Part shown: in pieces, positions 9,242 to 19,925 of the stretch
How the letters are laid out: each line of letters starts with the position of its first letter
Position numbering within the stretch: position 1 is the stretch's first letter
Assembly (NCBI GenBank): GCA_963854735.1
Contig: OY978098.1
Span: forward strand, 1,369,501-1,433,500
DNA length: 64,000 bases
Reading direction: 5' to 3'
Source of the DNA: Marvania coccoides
Taxonomy: Eukaryota; Chlorophyta; Trebouxiophyceae; Chlorellales; Chlorellaceae
The notes under the pieces: generated by a model
What the model saw: the letters and a program-made list of their open reading frames with translations, nothing else
Told to the model about the DNA's origin: nothing
Databases searched by the model: none
Translations under genes and position numbers: made by a program

Positions 9242-10286
9242 CGTACCAATGCGAATATCCATTAGGTAAATTGCGCGCCCACCCGTAAAAACCCGTGCCT
9301 TTTCTGGTTGGGTGCCATTGAAGCAGCGCACTCTAAAGAAATAAAAGTGCCCTGTGTATTGTACATTTTGACTGATGCAGCGCCATCCATTCGGATTTTA
9401 TTTTTAGCCAGGTCCCAGGAGGGGCTCCGCTCACCCCACCCCTCCCTATTTTTGTTTTTGTTGCACCGTTGCGACTCGTTGTTGCACTAGCCGTACAATT
9501 ATGAATCTTTATGCCCACATTACCCCCTGATGTATTTCCTTCCAGCGCCAATGCGCTTCTGTAAAAAAACAAAACCAAAGACCCCAATGGGGTGACTGAA
9601 GGGGCGATAAATCGCCCCTATGGAAAGTGTGGTGGGAAGAAAATTAGCCAATTCCTGTGGGGTTGGGGGCAGGTGGAGGAGCACGTGATAAGCGAGGGTA
9701 CAGGCTCCTTCTAGTGCATGTTAGGCTATCATTGTAAATGGCTATTAGGACACGAATTTTACGTATCGTTGTGTTTTCTTCATGTTCAACATGTTCAAAC
9801 ATGATGCTGTGTATATTTCTGTATGGTTGAGGCCACAGTCGGTAAGCAATTTCGTTGGTAGGGTGCTCTTCACGCAATCAGACTGTTTTTCCTGAATTTT
9901 GGCTGTTGCCAACCAGATTCAAACCAGCAGAGAGAGATTGCTTGCCTTTCTTTTCGACTTATGGCTGAGAAGAGCTGGTGTTGCCGAAGCGCATTGTGCT
10001 TATACTCTCATGCAAATTTTGTTTAATCGATTAGAATCAAATCTAGCGTCCGTGAACACATTCAGCATTGATTTTTTAGCTTCCCCCGTGGCAATTTATC
10101 ATCTTTAGAGTTTTCCATACAAGACGAGCCTGTCGTTGGCCCTCCGCAAATCCGTTATGAAATGTGTGCATCTTGTATGTTGATCGGAAGGCATTGTGAT
10201 CAGCAGGAAGAATTTTGTGGAAAAACATTGCGAAAAGCTCGATCTTTGGAGAATTTGAACGCCGAGCTGGTGATAGGTAGGTCGAA
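9242..10286. other. intergenic, no gene seen
   Basis: About 1 kb of AT-rich DNA downstream of the RING gene and upstream of the MIOX homologue. It contains only short frames with no conserved sequence and no clear repeat. Confidence 0.5.
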
Positions 10287-11762
10287 ATGCAGTTGGAGAT
10301 GCACAATACAATGTTCCGGAACTGCGGGACGAGACTCTGCGAGCCGGACCGTCATTATTATTCCGTTCCGATAAATCTCACCCAAAAAAACGTGACGCTT
10401 GTTGCAGTTTCGCCCAAGAAGACGCGCGCCCTCAATTCGAGGCGACGCATCAGCAGCTTTGAAGACCTGCTCAGCTTGGCTGGCCGCGAGGAGCAGCACG
10501 CAGCGCCCCCACCGCCAGCAATGACCAGCCTGGCCGAGTCAACGGAAGAAGGCACCGCTCCCCTCGCACCGCTTCCCTCCCACAAGCAGCAACCATGTGA
10601 CGAACCAGACTGCGACGGCACTTGCGGCCCCGCCCTTAGCATCACCACCACCGCAGCCGCAGAAGAAATAATCGGCATCATAGAAGCGCCGCCCGCTCCG
10701 CCCGCCGAGCCTGCGCTCGCGCCCGAGCAGCGCGTGGCCGCGCTGGCCGCGCCCTCCCCGCAGGCGGAGGCATCCCCGCCCGCAGGCCTCTCCCCGCGCG
10801 TCCCCAAGCCCAGCGCGCTGCTGTCCAGCATCCGCTCTGTTGTTCCGTCGGCGCTTTTCACCGGCGAAGACGCGCCCCCCTTGTCCGCGCACTCCCCCGT
10901 CCTCCCCGACCGCAGGGGCAGCTGCGACCTGGGCCACGTGGCGCCCTCCAGCTCCCACCACCTGGGGCAGGGCCACGCCGCCGTTGAGCTGTTTTACCGT
11001 CTCAACCACGCCCGGCAAACCGTTGACTACGTGAAACGGCAGGCAGCGTCGTACGCGACGCTGAACCGGGCGGAGATGGACGTTTGGGAGGCGCTGTCGC
11101 TGCTGGGCAGCCTGCGTGAGTACGAGTCGGCGCTGGTGGGGGGCGACGCCTGCGACGCCGACATGCCGCTGGCGGAGCACGCGCTGCAGACGGCGGAAGC
11201 CTGCCGGGTGGCGTTCCCGGAGCACGACTGGATGGCGCTGGTGGGGCTGATCCACGGGCTGGGCAAGCTGCTGGCGCACCAGCAGTTTGGGGCGGAGCCA
11301 CAGTGGGCTGTGTGCGGGGAGTCCTTCCCCGTGGGGTGCAGGTTTCACCCCTCGGTGGTGCACTCGCAGTACTTTCAGGCCAACCCCGACCGCCGCAGGC
11401 GCGCGTACACGTCCTCCACCGGCGTCTACCAGCCTGGGTGCGGGCTGTCGTCGGTGCTGATGAGCTGGAGCGGCGCAGAGTACCTGTACATGGTGCTGGC
11501 GAAGAATCCCACGCTGCTGCCCCCGCAGGCGCTGTTTTTGATCCGCTTCCAGAAGTTTTCAGCGGTGCTGCGGCCGGGGGGGCCCTACTCTGAGCTGCTG
11601 TCCCCTGCTGACCGTGCCATGCTGCCCATGCTGGCCAAGTTCAGGGAGATTGCGGAGTACCGCCGCGCCGACGTGCCTGGCACCCTGGAGGGCGAGGAGC
11701 TGCGATCCTTTTACGATGGGCTGCTGGCAAAGTACATCCCCCGAGGCAAGCTTCGGTGGTGA
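10287..11762 (+). CDS. myo-inositol oxygenase homologue, degenerate active site
   Basis: Single exon, 491 residues. Residues about 1-230 are a low-complexity Pro/Ala/Ser extension containing RRRISSFEDLLSL. Residues about 235-491 align over their whole length with inositol oxygenase (MIOX): QTVDYV, EHALQTAEA, DWMALVGLIH, PQWAVCGESFPVGC, GCGLSSVLMSW and the terminal KYIPRGKLRW. MIOX normally opens myo-inositol to glucuronate with a di-iron centre bound by His, His-Asp, His, His and Asp. Here His298 and His323 are kept, but the Asp after His323 is Gly324, the third His is Gly396 (SWSGAEY for SWGHDEY), the fourth is Gln422 (IRFQKF for IRYHSF) and the last Asp is Ala456. The frame is intact, so this is probably a pseudoenzyme rather than a pseudogene. 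Confidence 0.85.
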   Translation: MQLEMHNTMFRNCGTRLCEPDRHYYSVPINLTQKNVTLVAVSPKKTRALNSRRRISSFEDLLSLAGREEQHAAPPPPAMTSLAESTEEGTAPLAPLPSHKQQPCDEPDCDGTCGPALSITTTAAAEEIIGIIEAPPAPPAEPALAPEQRVAALAAPSPQAEASPPAGLSPRVPKPSALLSSIRSVVPSALFTGEDAPPLSAHSPVLPDRRGSCDLGHVAPSSSHHLGQGHAAVELFYRLNHARQTVDYVKRQAASYATLNRAEMDVWEALSLLGSLREYESALVGGDACDADMPLAEHALQTAEACRVAFPEHDWMALVGLIHGLGKLLAHQQFGAEPQWAVCGESFPVGCRFHPSVVHSQYFQANPDRRRRAYTSSTGVYQPGCGLSSVLMSWSGAEYLYMVLAKNPTLLPPQALFLIRFQKFSAVLRPGGPYSELLSPADRAMLPMLAKFREIAEYRRADVPGTLEGEELRSFYDGLLAKYIPRGKLRW

Positions 11763-12657
11763 TAAACACATACTAAGTAGTAGTCCCTCCATGAAGCAAC
11801 ACTGTGTTCTCGGCCGTAAATTATATTGATTCATGGCGAGAGTGCGGGGGCGGCGGCGATGAACCTTGAGATGACAACGACAAAGAGACAAAAGAACACG
11901 ACGCTATATTTTATATAATTCATTCGTCTTTCTGCTTTCCCATTTTTTTCCCTCCTCCTTTCTTTTTCCTTTCCTTAAAATTTGATTCCTGTCGATGCCT
12001 TATGAGGACGCAGTTTTTCATTCCGCCGAATACTCTGCCCAAAGGCGCTTTGGCCTTCCCCAAGAAATTTCACCCCCCCCTTGGCTTTCTATTTTCTTCA
12101 GCACCCCCCCCCCAAAACAACAGCAGCACTACGTCATCCTTTTTGTTAAAGTACCCATACTTATTTCATTCGGTTTTTCATGAATTCCATTCTATTTTCT
12201 GAGGAGAAGATCAAAATATTTGTACCGTGCATAATCTACTTTAAACACTGAGTGTTTCTGCCGGTGTGGGATTTTTCTTTCGAGGGTCGGATTTTTTATT
12301 TTGGTGGAATACTCTTTAATTTCTTTTTTTTTGTACAGAGTGGCAGGATGCTGCTGCCAGCTGTAGAATCACATCTTTATTTCAACGCTGCGCCGTGTCG
12401 CAGCACATGTAAAATCTCTCTGACGATGTACTGGAAGTCCAGGTTCTGCTTAATGTGTGCAGCGCATATTATCGTATACACGGGAAGCGTTACAGCAGTT
12501 GGTGTTAGCAGTTGTTTTGAAAGTCGGTCCTCACACGCCGTTTAACGCGCACAGAAGAATAAAAGAAAGAAAGGTGTGGTGAGGAAAAAGAATCATTTCA
12601 TCAATTAAAGAAAAATGCATTTATCATTAAAGAGAGAGAAAAAATAAAATGAAATCA
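11763..12657. other. convergent intergenic, no gene seen
   Basis: Lies between the 3' ends of the MIOX homologue and the CSP41b gene. AT-rich, with C-homopolymer runs near 12070 and 12107. No coding or RNA signal recognised. Confidence 0.5.
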
Positions 12658-14255
12658 TCACGCCATAGCGGGCTCCTTGACGCTCTTGCCGGCTGCCGCC
12701 AGCACCATGTCGTCGGCGGTGAAGTCGGGCGCCTTGGAGGAGCCGCGCGCAAACTCCTTGACGTAGGAGTCCTTGAGGCCGTCAATCAAGCCAAACTCGG
12801 GGGTCCAGTCCAGGTCAGCCATGGCCTTGTCAACTGAGGCAAAAAAGTGCTGGTCCCGCATGGGGAAGGCCTTGCTCTTGCCTGAGATCAAGAAAAGGAA
12901 TTTTGCGATAAAAGAGAGGGGGGGGGTTAGTAAGATGAAGAGGGGGACATGGGGTTGCTTCGTTTGTCGGTCGGTAATTAATCGATACTGATACTAGCAT
13001 GGGGTTACTGACAGGAAAAAATAGCAGCAGTGGCAGTTCAGAATTAGTTGAGCAATAATTAGCTTATTAATCTCTCTGCTGCTGCTATTTGCTACTACCA
13101 CTATAATCCTGTCCTCGTATTGCTGCTACACTCACCAAAGTCAAAGTCCTTGGGGTTGAAGTGCACCAGCTCGGGGCACTCCACGCCCATCGCCTCGGCG
13201 CAGGCCTTGGCCAGGCCGGCAAAGGTGACAAACCGCTCGCCAGCCACGTTGTACACCTGGCGGGAGGCCTTGGGGTTGCCCACGATCTTGACGAAGGCCG
13301 TGGCGAGGTCCTTCACGTGGCCAAGCTGCGTGATCTGCATGCCCGAGTTGGGGATGGGGATGGGGCGGCCGGCGGCGATGCGGTGGAAGAACCACGCCTC
13401 AATGGGGTTGTAGTTGAGGGGGCCGTAGATGTACACGGGGCGCACGGAGGTCCAGTTGACGCCGCGCTGGTCCAGCAGCTGCTCGGTGTACAGCTTGCCC
13501 TTGTGGCGGGAGTTGAAGTCCACCGCGTCCTCCTCGCGGTGGGGCATCTGGTCGTTCTTCTTGTACACGCCCGCGGAGGAGCAGAAGATGTACTGCTCGA
13601 GGTCTGAGATGGCGTCAATGATGGGCTCCGCCTCGGGCGCCTCGCGGCCGTTCATGTCGAATACGACCTGGAAACCTTGCCCGGAGATGGCGGCCTTCAT
13701 GGCCTCGGGGTCGGACCGGTCGGCGGCGATGTGCTTCACGGCGCTGGCGAATTTGTCGTAGGACTCGTCGGTGTCGTCGGGGATCTGAAAGTGGATGGGC
13801 TTCTTGCCGCGTGTGAGCAGGGTGACCTCGTGGCCGGCGTCAATGAGCTGGCGGGCGAGGTACACGCCGATGAAGCGGGTGCCGCCCAGCATGAGGATCT
13901 TCTTGGGGGCGACGGCGGCAGAGGCAGACACCACGGCGGTGGTGGCGCGGGCAGCGGCGCGGGCGGCAGGGCGGATCGCAGAGGCGGACAGCACAACCTG
14001 TTTTGGGTGTGGGGTGAAGATAAAAGGGAGAATTGAGATGTGGGTGAGATTTTTTGTGTGTTGTAGACATCGAGTATCAATCGAGTATCAAATCTTGCGA
14101 CTAACCTGTGCGATGGAAGCCTGCGACTGCATGTCCACGGCGTTGAAGCGACGGAAGCCGGCGAACGAGGCGGGAGCAGAGGCCTTGAGAGATGCCTTTG
14201 CTGGCCCGGCCTTGAAGGCGTTCACACGGGCGTTGCAGCGCATGGTGGACTGCAT
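12658..14255 (-). CDS. CSP41B: chloroplast stem-loop binding protein CSP41b
   Basis: Three exons (minus): 14255-14106, 13997-13136, 12881-12658, phases 0 and 1, 411 residues. The N-terminus is a plastid transit peptide (Ala/Arg/Ser/Lys-rich, ending near VSASAAVAPKK). The mature part is an atypical short-chain dehydrogenase fold: dinucleotide loop ILMLGGTRFIGVYLA, then FCSSAGVYKK and the C-terminal FGKSKAFPMRDQHFFASV, which is diagnostic for CSP41b/RAP38. The protein binds and cleaves or stabilises plastid RNAs and associates with plastid ribosomes. A second in-frame ATG lies at 14243. The gene is divergent from the HCF107-like gene at 14579, another plastid RNA factor. TATATA at about 14435 is a possible promoter element. 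Confidence 0.92.
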
Positions 14256-14578
14256 CAGGGAGTTGGGTGATGAGAAACAAATGAAATACGGACGGGATCT
14301 CCCTGAACGGTAAAAAAATTCTCCAAAAATATTGAACAGGCATAAAGAAAGAATTTTCCCACCCCGCAAAAAATCCAAAAAAAATAGCCACAGCTTTTTT
14401 TGTGTGCGAAAAGTTAGGCAATTTAAAAACAGACTATATATGCAGAGCCAGCAGCCTGCGTGTACACCCTTGAACAAGCAGCACGCCGACCATAGTGGTC
14501 TCGATTGTGATTGATATCCAGCAAAAAGGTCGCATCTTGGCTGCAGAAACCTTACATCCAAAGCCGTCTATATAAAGC
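14256..14578. promoter_or_regulatory. divergent promoter region CSP41b / HCF107-like
   Basis: 323 bases separate the two start codons. Two TATA-like motifs are seen: TATATA at about 14435-14440 (well placed for the leftward gene) and TATATAAAG at 14569-14577. The latter is only one base before the rightward ATG at 14579, so if it is a real TATA box transcription would begin inside the assigned first exon. Confidence 0.45.
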
Positions 14579-16311
14579 ATGCGACCAGCGTGTTCAGGCT
14601 CCTTGGCCGACTGCCAGCCCAGCTGCAGCGGCCGAGGCACTGCTGTGGCGCCTGACTTTCGCAGCAGCAGCCGCAGAGGGCTCCGCCCCACCCGCCAAGT
14701 GGCCTTCAGCTCCTCCAGCTACGCGCTCAGCGCCGATCAGACAACCCCCGAGCCCTCCGTCCCGCTGCGTCCGCCGATGCCGCCGGTGCCGCCCAGCGGC
14801 AGTCGCAGCCTGGACCTGCTGCTCAACCGCAGGAGGCAGTCGGACCGCGACGCGGAAGGCAGATCTCTGGCAGGCCGCAAAAAATCCCTGAAGATCAACC
14901 TCGACCTGGCCTTGGTAAGGAATAAAAATGCAAAAATTTCACCTTGAAAAAAAAATGTAGATCCCCTTTTTGTGAAAAACTGCAGTACCGCGCCCGGCAG
15001 ACGCGCATCGAGGCTCAGCGCGCATCAGACCCTGCCACGCGCTCCAAAATGACTCGGGATGCTGAGGAAGCTCTGCGGCGCTGCATGGCCATGGATCCAG
15101 AGGACGGACGGGCGTACGTGAGCCTGGGAAAGATCATGGTGCAGCAGCGGCGGTTCGAGGAGGCGCTGGAGCTATATGAGGCGGGGAGCGCCGCCACGGG
15201 GGGCACCAACGCCCACATCTGGACGGCGTGGGCCTACCTGGCGTGGCGGCGAGGGGACCTGGCGCTGGGGCGGCGGCTGTACGACGCCGCTGTCGTGGCG
15301 TCTCCCACCCACGCCGCTGCCTACCACGGCTGGGGGCTTCTGGAAAAGTCCGAGGGCAACGTGGCCAAGGCGAGGGACCTCTGGAGCCGCGGCATCCAGG
15401 CCACAGCAGATAAACCCAACCCGTACCTGTTTCAGTCGCTGGCGGTGCTGGCGGCGGACCTGGGGCGGCCCGAGGAGGCGCGAAAGTGGTTTAGGGCGGG
15501 GACCCGCACGCTGGTGGGCGCTGCCAGCCACGCGATGTGGCAGGCGTGGGCGGTGATGGAGCAGAAGAACGGCACGGATGAGAAGGTGGTGCGGGAGCTG
15601 TACCGCCGCGCGCTGCAGTACTCTCCTCGCTCGCGGTACACTTTCTTGTCGTGGGGTGTGTGGGAGAAGGAGCAGGGGCACATTGGGGAGGCGCGGAAGC
15701 TGTTCCAGCGCGGGGCGTGGCTGAACCCGCGCGACGCGGCCATCGTGCAGGCGTGGGCGCTCATGGAGGAGAGCCTGGGCGACTTGGAGCAGGCACGGAA
15801 GCTCTTCCGCCGTGCGTCAAAGGCAGACCCCCAGCACCTGTACGTGTGGCAGGCGTGGGGGTGCATGGAGCAGCGCGCGGGGTGCCTGGACGCCGCGCGG
15901 GAGCTTTTCCAGCAGGGCATTTGGACGGCGCCGCCGCGCGCCCGCGCCGCCGCCCTCGTCTTCCAGGCGTGGGGCGTCCTTGAGCGGGACGCGGGCAATG
16001 CGGAGCTGGCGAGGGAGCTGTTTAAGTGCGCAGTGAAGTCCGACCCGTGCTCCGAGCCCTCCTGGCTTGCTTGGGCTGACATGGAGGAGACGCTGGGTGG
16101 GTACGAGCGGGCGCAGCAGCTGCGGTCTTTCAACATGCAGGAGCGCCAGGAGGTGGTGGTCCCCGCCAACTTCACCACGCTGCCCCCGGAGAAGCGCGCC
16201 GGCATTATGTCCCCGCTGTTTGACCAGCTGGCAAAGTGGTTTCAGCGGTACGAGGAGGCAGGGCCCCCGCCAGGGCTGTTCTCCAGCACCGACAGCGAGT
16301 TTGAGCTGTGA
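14579..16311 (+). CDS. HAT/TPR-like plastid mRNA factor (HCF107/MBB1-like)
   Basis: Two exons: 14579-14914 and 14986-16311, with a 71-nt GT-AG intron in phase 0; 553 residues. An Arg/Ser-rich transit-like N-terminus leads to LKINLDLAL, then about ten half-a-TPR/TPR repeats (DPEDGRAYVSLGKIMV; NAHIWTAWAYLAWRRGD; AAAYHGWGLLEKSEGN; MWQAWAVMEQKNG and so on) to about residue 500. The C-terminal segment MSPLFDQLAKWFQRYE is typical of HCF107 in plants and MBB1 in Chlamydomonas. Those proteins bind the 5' region of plastid psbB/psbH transcripts and protect them from exonucleases. The start is uncertain because a TATA-like box abuts this ATG; the next in-frame ATG is at 14777. Confidence 0.85.
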
Positions 16312-16442
16312 TAGGGTGTGGCATTTCTTTCTATGATGATATCCATTCTTTGAAAACCATATACAACAACTCTTTATTCGGAAATACAGGTGTATTAATA
16401 ATATTACAAAATATTATAAATTATGTTTTTTTAGCTTTTGTG

Positions 16443-18672
16443 TTAGTCAGCAGCGCAGTGGGTCAGCACGTCTTTCACCTCGTCCAGCCCCTCCTGCAGC
16501 GCCGCTCGCGCCGCCCCCAAGCTCACAAACTCTGGGACCTCAGCTGGGTTCACTGCCTCAGCACCCTCCTTGCGGGGGCGGTCCAACCCCCCAAACAAGG
16601 CCGAAAATATCGCGAGGAGCTCAGCTGCGGCTGTTCTGTCCCCCAGACCCCCTCCATGGTGGTTTCCGCCGTGAGCTCTGTGCCTGTGGTGGTGCGAATG
16701 GGCCTCCAAGTAGCGCTGCAGCTGTCGGGCGTGCGCCAGCGTCTCGCGCGACATCACGTCCCAAAACGTCGTGCTGTGGGTGATCAGCACGCGCAGCACG
16801 CCTGGAGCGTTCCATGGCGGCCGACTGTCCGCCTCCAGCATCTCGATCCACAGGTCACCCAGGTCTTGCTGCCGATAATACTTGACACCAACCGAGAGAC
16901 ACCTTTCCACCGCAGCGTACAGCCTGGGCCCTGGATCCTGCCCTGGAGGGGAGGCAACGTCTGCTGAAGGGTCATGTGCGCGTTCTATGGCGGCATTAGG
17001 ACCGCTGTCGCCACCGCCGCCACCAGAAGGCCTCGGCATGGCGGCATTCAATTCTGTTAAGTTGTAAGGCGGTGGACTGCTGACAGCAGGTGCGGCCGCT
17101 CTTTGAGAGGAGCGTGAAAGTGGTGGAGCGGGCTGCTGGGGTTGAGGAGGAGACCTGGTGGGGGGACTCGGTGCTGCTGCCGCTGCTGCCGCTGCTGCCG
17201 CTGCTGCAGTTGCTGCCGCTTCCTCCATGCCAATTGGCTCCACCATCGGCACTTCCTGAAAAGAAATAAGGAAAGAAAGAAAGCTATGCATTTCACTAGT
17301 TAGCTAATTTTAATTGTTCTACTGTTTGATAAACAATAAAAATTTCGCCCCGAATGAAAATCAACGGAACGCGCACCTTTGCCAGGGCTGCTGGGGTGCC
17401 GGGAAACTGAAGGGCAGAGAAGCACCGCACCCCGTTCGCCTCCGCCCGCGCGCACAGTCCCCGGTCGTTGGACAGAAGAAACACCGCGGCACGGTGGCCG
17501 GCAGCACGCAGCCCAGCCACCGCCCCCTTTTTCCAGAACAAGCACGTCTGCAGAATGAGGTCATCATTGCGCAGCTCCCGCTGGGTAGCGTCCCTCGGCA
17601 GCGCCTCCGCCGCTGCCACCCGTTCGTGGTCTGCAGCTGACTGGGCATGCACGTAGGCATCTCTCTCGGCAGTCAACGCCCTCACCCGGCGCAGCGCCAA
17701 CCGTGCGGCGTCCGCCAGCGCCTTGGGAGACGCGCCTTTCAGCCTGTCCAGCTCGTTCAGCACGATCCAGGGCACCAGCAGCATGACCTCCACGGCAGGG
17801 GCTGCTTGCACCAGGTCTGCAACCGCCCTTTCGGTGAAACTCATATGCGACAGCAGCACATTGGTGTCAACCACTACAACCGCCCGCACCCGGTCCGGCG
17901 CTGCGGCGTCGTCGATTTGCGCGGCGTGGGAGATGTCGTAATCCATTGGTACCGCGCTGTCGTCATCGCCTGCACCGCCGCCGTATCGCAGCTCAGGAAA
18001 CTCCGCCAACACCCCGGAATTGGCGCCCCCGTTGCTGTAGGTTCCGGATCGAGTGCTTTCCTGCGTGAGGAGGCCGTGCCCCGCGCGCTCTGCGCTCACC
18101 TGCTGCGCTGTGGCCTCCCAGTCCTCCATATCGATCTCCTCAGATCCGCCGGCTCCTGCCCCGCTGGAGGCCTCCAGCTCATCCAGCACCACAATAAACC
18201 ACAGCGGCACCCACAATTTGAGTTTGCAGTGCAAAATGGGCAGCGCATCGTCATTGAAAGCATCTCGCTGTGCCCACGCCAGCATTTTGCGAAAAGGGTA
18301 GGGCCCGTGGAGCTCGCCCCTGCGGTCCATGTAGCTCCACTGTGATTCTAGAAGAGCGGCGTCGGTGCCGTGCTGCAAGGAGAGTTGAAAGAGCACGGTG
18401 CGGAGGGCGGAAGCGGCGATGCGGCGGGAGGCGGCGCTGATTGTGACTTTGCGCCCTCGGTAGTCGGCGAAGAAAAGGTCGCGCAACTGCGAGTGAATTG
18501 GCCGAGTTTGAGTCTGTCGAGCTAGTGGGAGAAGAAGGTAATTAAAAGGGCGGCGAAAGACGGCAGTGGGAAGCAAGGAAATAGTCTTACCCATAACGTT
18601 GCGCCTGCGCATTTGGAGTGAGTGCCAAGCTTGCCAAAGAGGAGCTCGACCTGCGCAGCGATCAAGCATCAT
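16443..18672 (-). CDS. SWT1-like protein: GYF domain + PIN nuclease
   Basis: Three exons (minus): 18672-18591, 18521-17377, 17255-16443, phases 1 and 0, 679 residues. A GYF-type motif lies at about residues 90-130 (QWSYMDRRG...HGPYPFRKMLAW). A PIN domain lies at about 250-410, with VVVVDTNVLLSHM, WIVLNELDRLKG, RNDDLILQT and FLLSNDRGLCARA carrying the acidic metal-binding residues. After a poly-Ala/Pro linker the C-terminal helical region (LYAAVERCLSVGVKYYRQQ, LWIEMLEADSRPPW) matches the SWT1 C-terminal domain. SWT1 is a nuclear endoribonuclease that removes aberrant transcripts near the nuclear pore. The GYF module is not part of SWT1 as I know it. The donor of intron 2 (GTGCGC) is weak. Confidence 0.8.
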
Positions 18673-19285
18673 TAAAGGTGGTCCGAAAAGAAATTTCATT
18701 TTTGATCAAACTCACTTGCGCTTCCTGCAAAGACAGCACGCCTTGAAAATGCATACTGGGCTAAATGAAAATTTCCATTATCTTAATATATTTTTTTTGA
18801 CAGTTTGTTGCGTGCAGAGGCCGGCAAAGGCAGCAAAAACATTTGAAAAAAAAATGAACAGCTTTTGAACAGTCTTCTACGCCCTGGCGAATCAAGTCAA
18901 CGGAGCACATTGATTGGTTCAGTGAAATACCAATCGCTGAAAAGCTAAATTCTGCTCATAATCTAAAGAAAAATGCGGAGTAATCGCGCCGCCAATTGAC
19001 AGGCGGTGAAATTTTTCTTCTGACTCTTGGTTGCGTATTTCCAATAAATTATATCGCTGGAATATTTTCTCTTACTTAAATTTGAGTTGGATAACTTTTT
19101 AAAAGTCCCATCATTAATTGTCCAACAGAAAGGCACAGCCCAAACACGTTAAAGTTTTATCGTATTTAAACTCAATATGTGCTGTCCTGAATATTCTACA
19201 GCAGCCGCTCAAAAATATCCCGCTAGTCAAAATAATTTTTCGTAATGCGTCAAGTTGTCAAGCACCTTCGAAGAGGAAACTTGTT
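18673..19285. other. intergenic, no gene seen
   Basis: AT-rich DNA between the start of the SWT1-like gene and the stop of the SSXT gene (both leftward). It should contain the SWT1-like promoter. No conserved frame or RNA signature. Confidence 0.5.
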
Positions 19286-19732
19286 TTATGTCGGCGGCGG
19301 ATTTGAAGTGGGTGCTGCCTGGGCATCTGCAAGCGCTGCTAGCTGTAGGAGGTTCTCATGCAGCTTTTTCTGGTACCTAAAGTATGAGGGGAAATGATGA
19401 ACGGGATTCGGTAGTTAGAAAGGAAGGGAATGTGAAAAGAACGCTTGTATTCTATAATTAAAACTACTCACTGCACGCAGTCTTTGAGATTGCCCAGGTT
19501 CTGTCGCTCGTTGATTGCCCGGATTAACATAGCATTCTCTTCTAGTTTCTAAAAGTAAAGAAAGGGAAACAAAAGGGGTCAGGCGTTGAGAGAGCGATAG
19601 TAGTTGCAATAGCTGCATAAATGACGGGTTTTCAAGACTTGCCTGCTGGATTTCTGAGGTAGACAGCACTTTTGTCTGTGCTGGGGCTGGCCGCTCATCC
19701 ATCGGGACGGGCTGGTTCGATTGCTCAGCCAT
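19286..19732 (-). CDS. SSXT/GIF-type transcription coactivator, minimal
   Basis: Three exons (minus): 19732-19643, 19548-19472, 19376-19286, 85 residues. Intron 1 has a GC donor (CAG|GCAAGT); intron 2 is GT-AG. The spliced product reads SEIQQKLEENAMLIRAINERQNLGNLKDCVQYQKKLHENLLQLAALAD, given here in pieces: SEIQQKLEENAML, then NERQNLGNLKDC, then YQKKLHENLLQLAALADAQ. This is the SNH/SSXT domain of SS18 and plant GIF/AN3 proteins, which link GRF transcription factors to SWI/SNF remodellers. Unlike plant GIFs, there is no Gln/Gly-rich C-terminal activation region: the protein stops about ten residues after the domain. Nuclear location is inferred. Confidence 0.85.
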
Positions 19733-19925
19733 ATTTTTAAATATAAAACGAGCAATAAGCAAATTAAAGAGCTGCGTCTCGTGTAAGATATCTTCAGATG
19801 ATGCTATTGATTTGTTTTAATATTTAATTTTGAAATCAAACAGTAATGATGGCACCGACCTTCAAAAAAGTCGTCAGCCAAAATTCCCCATTATTATTTT
19901 TTTGTCAAAGTTAATTTATTTTACG

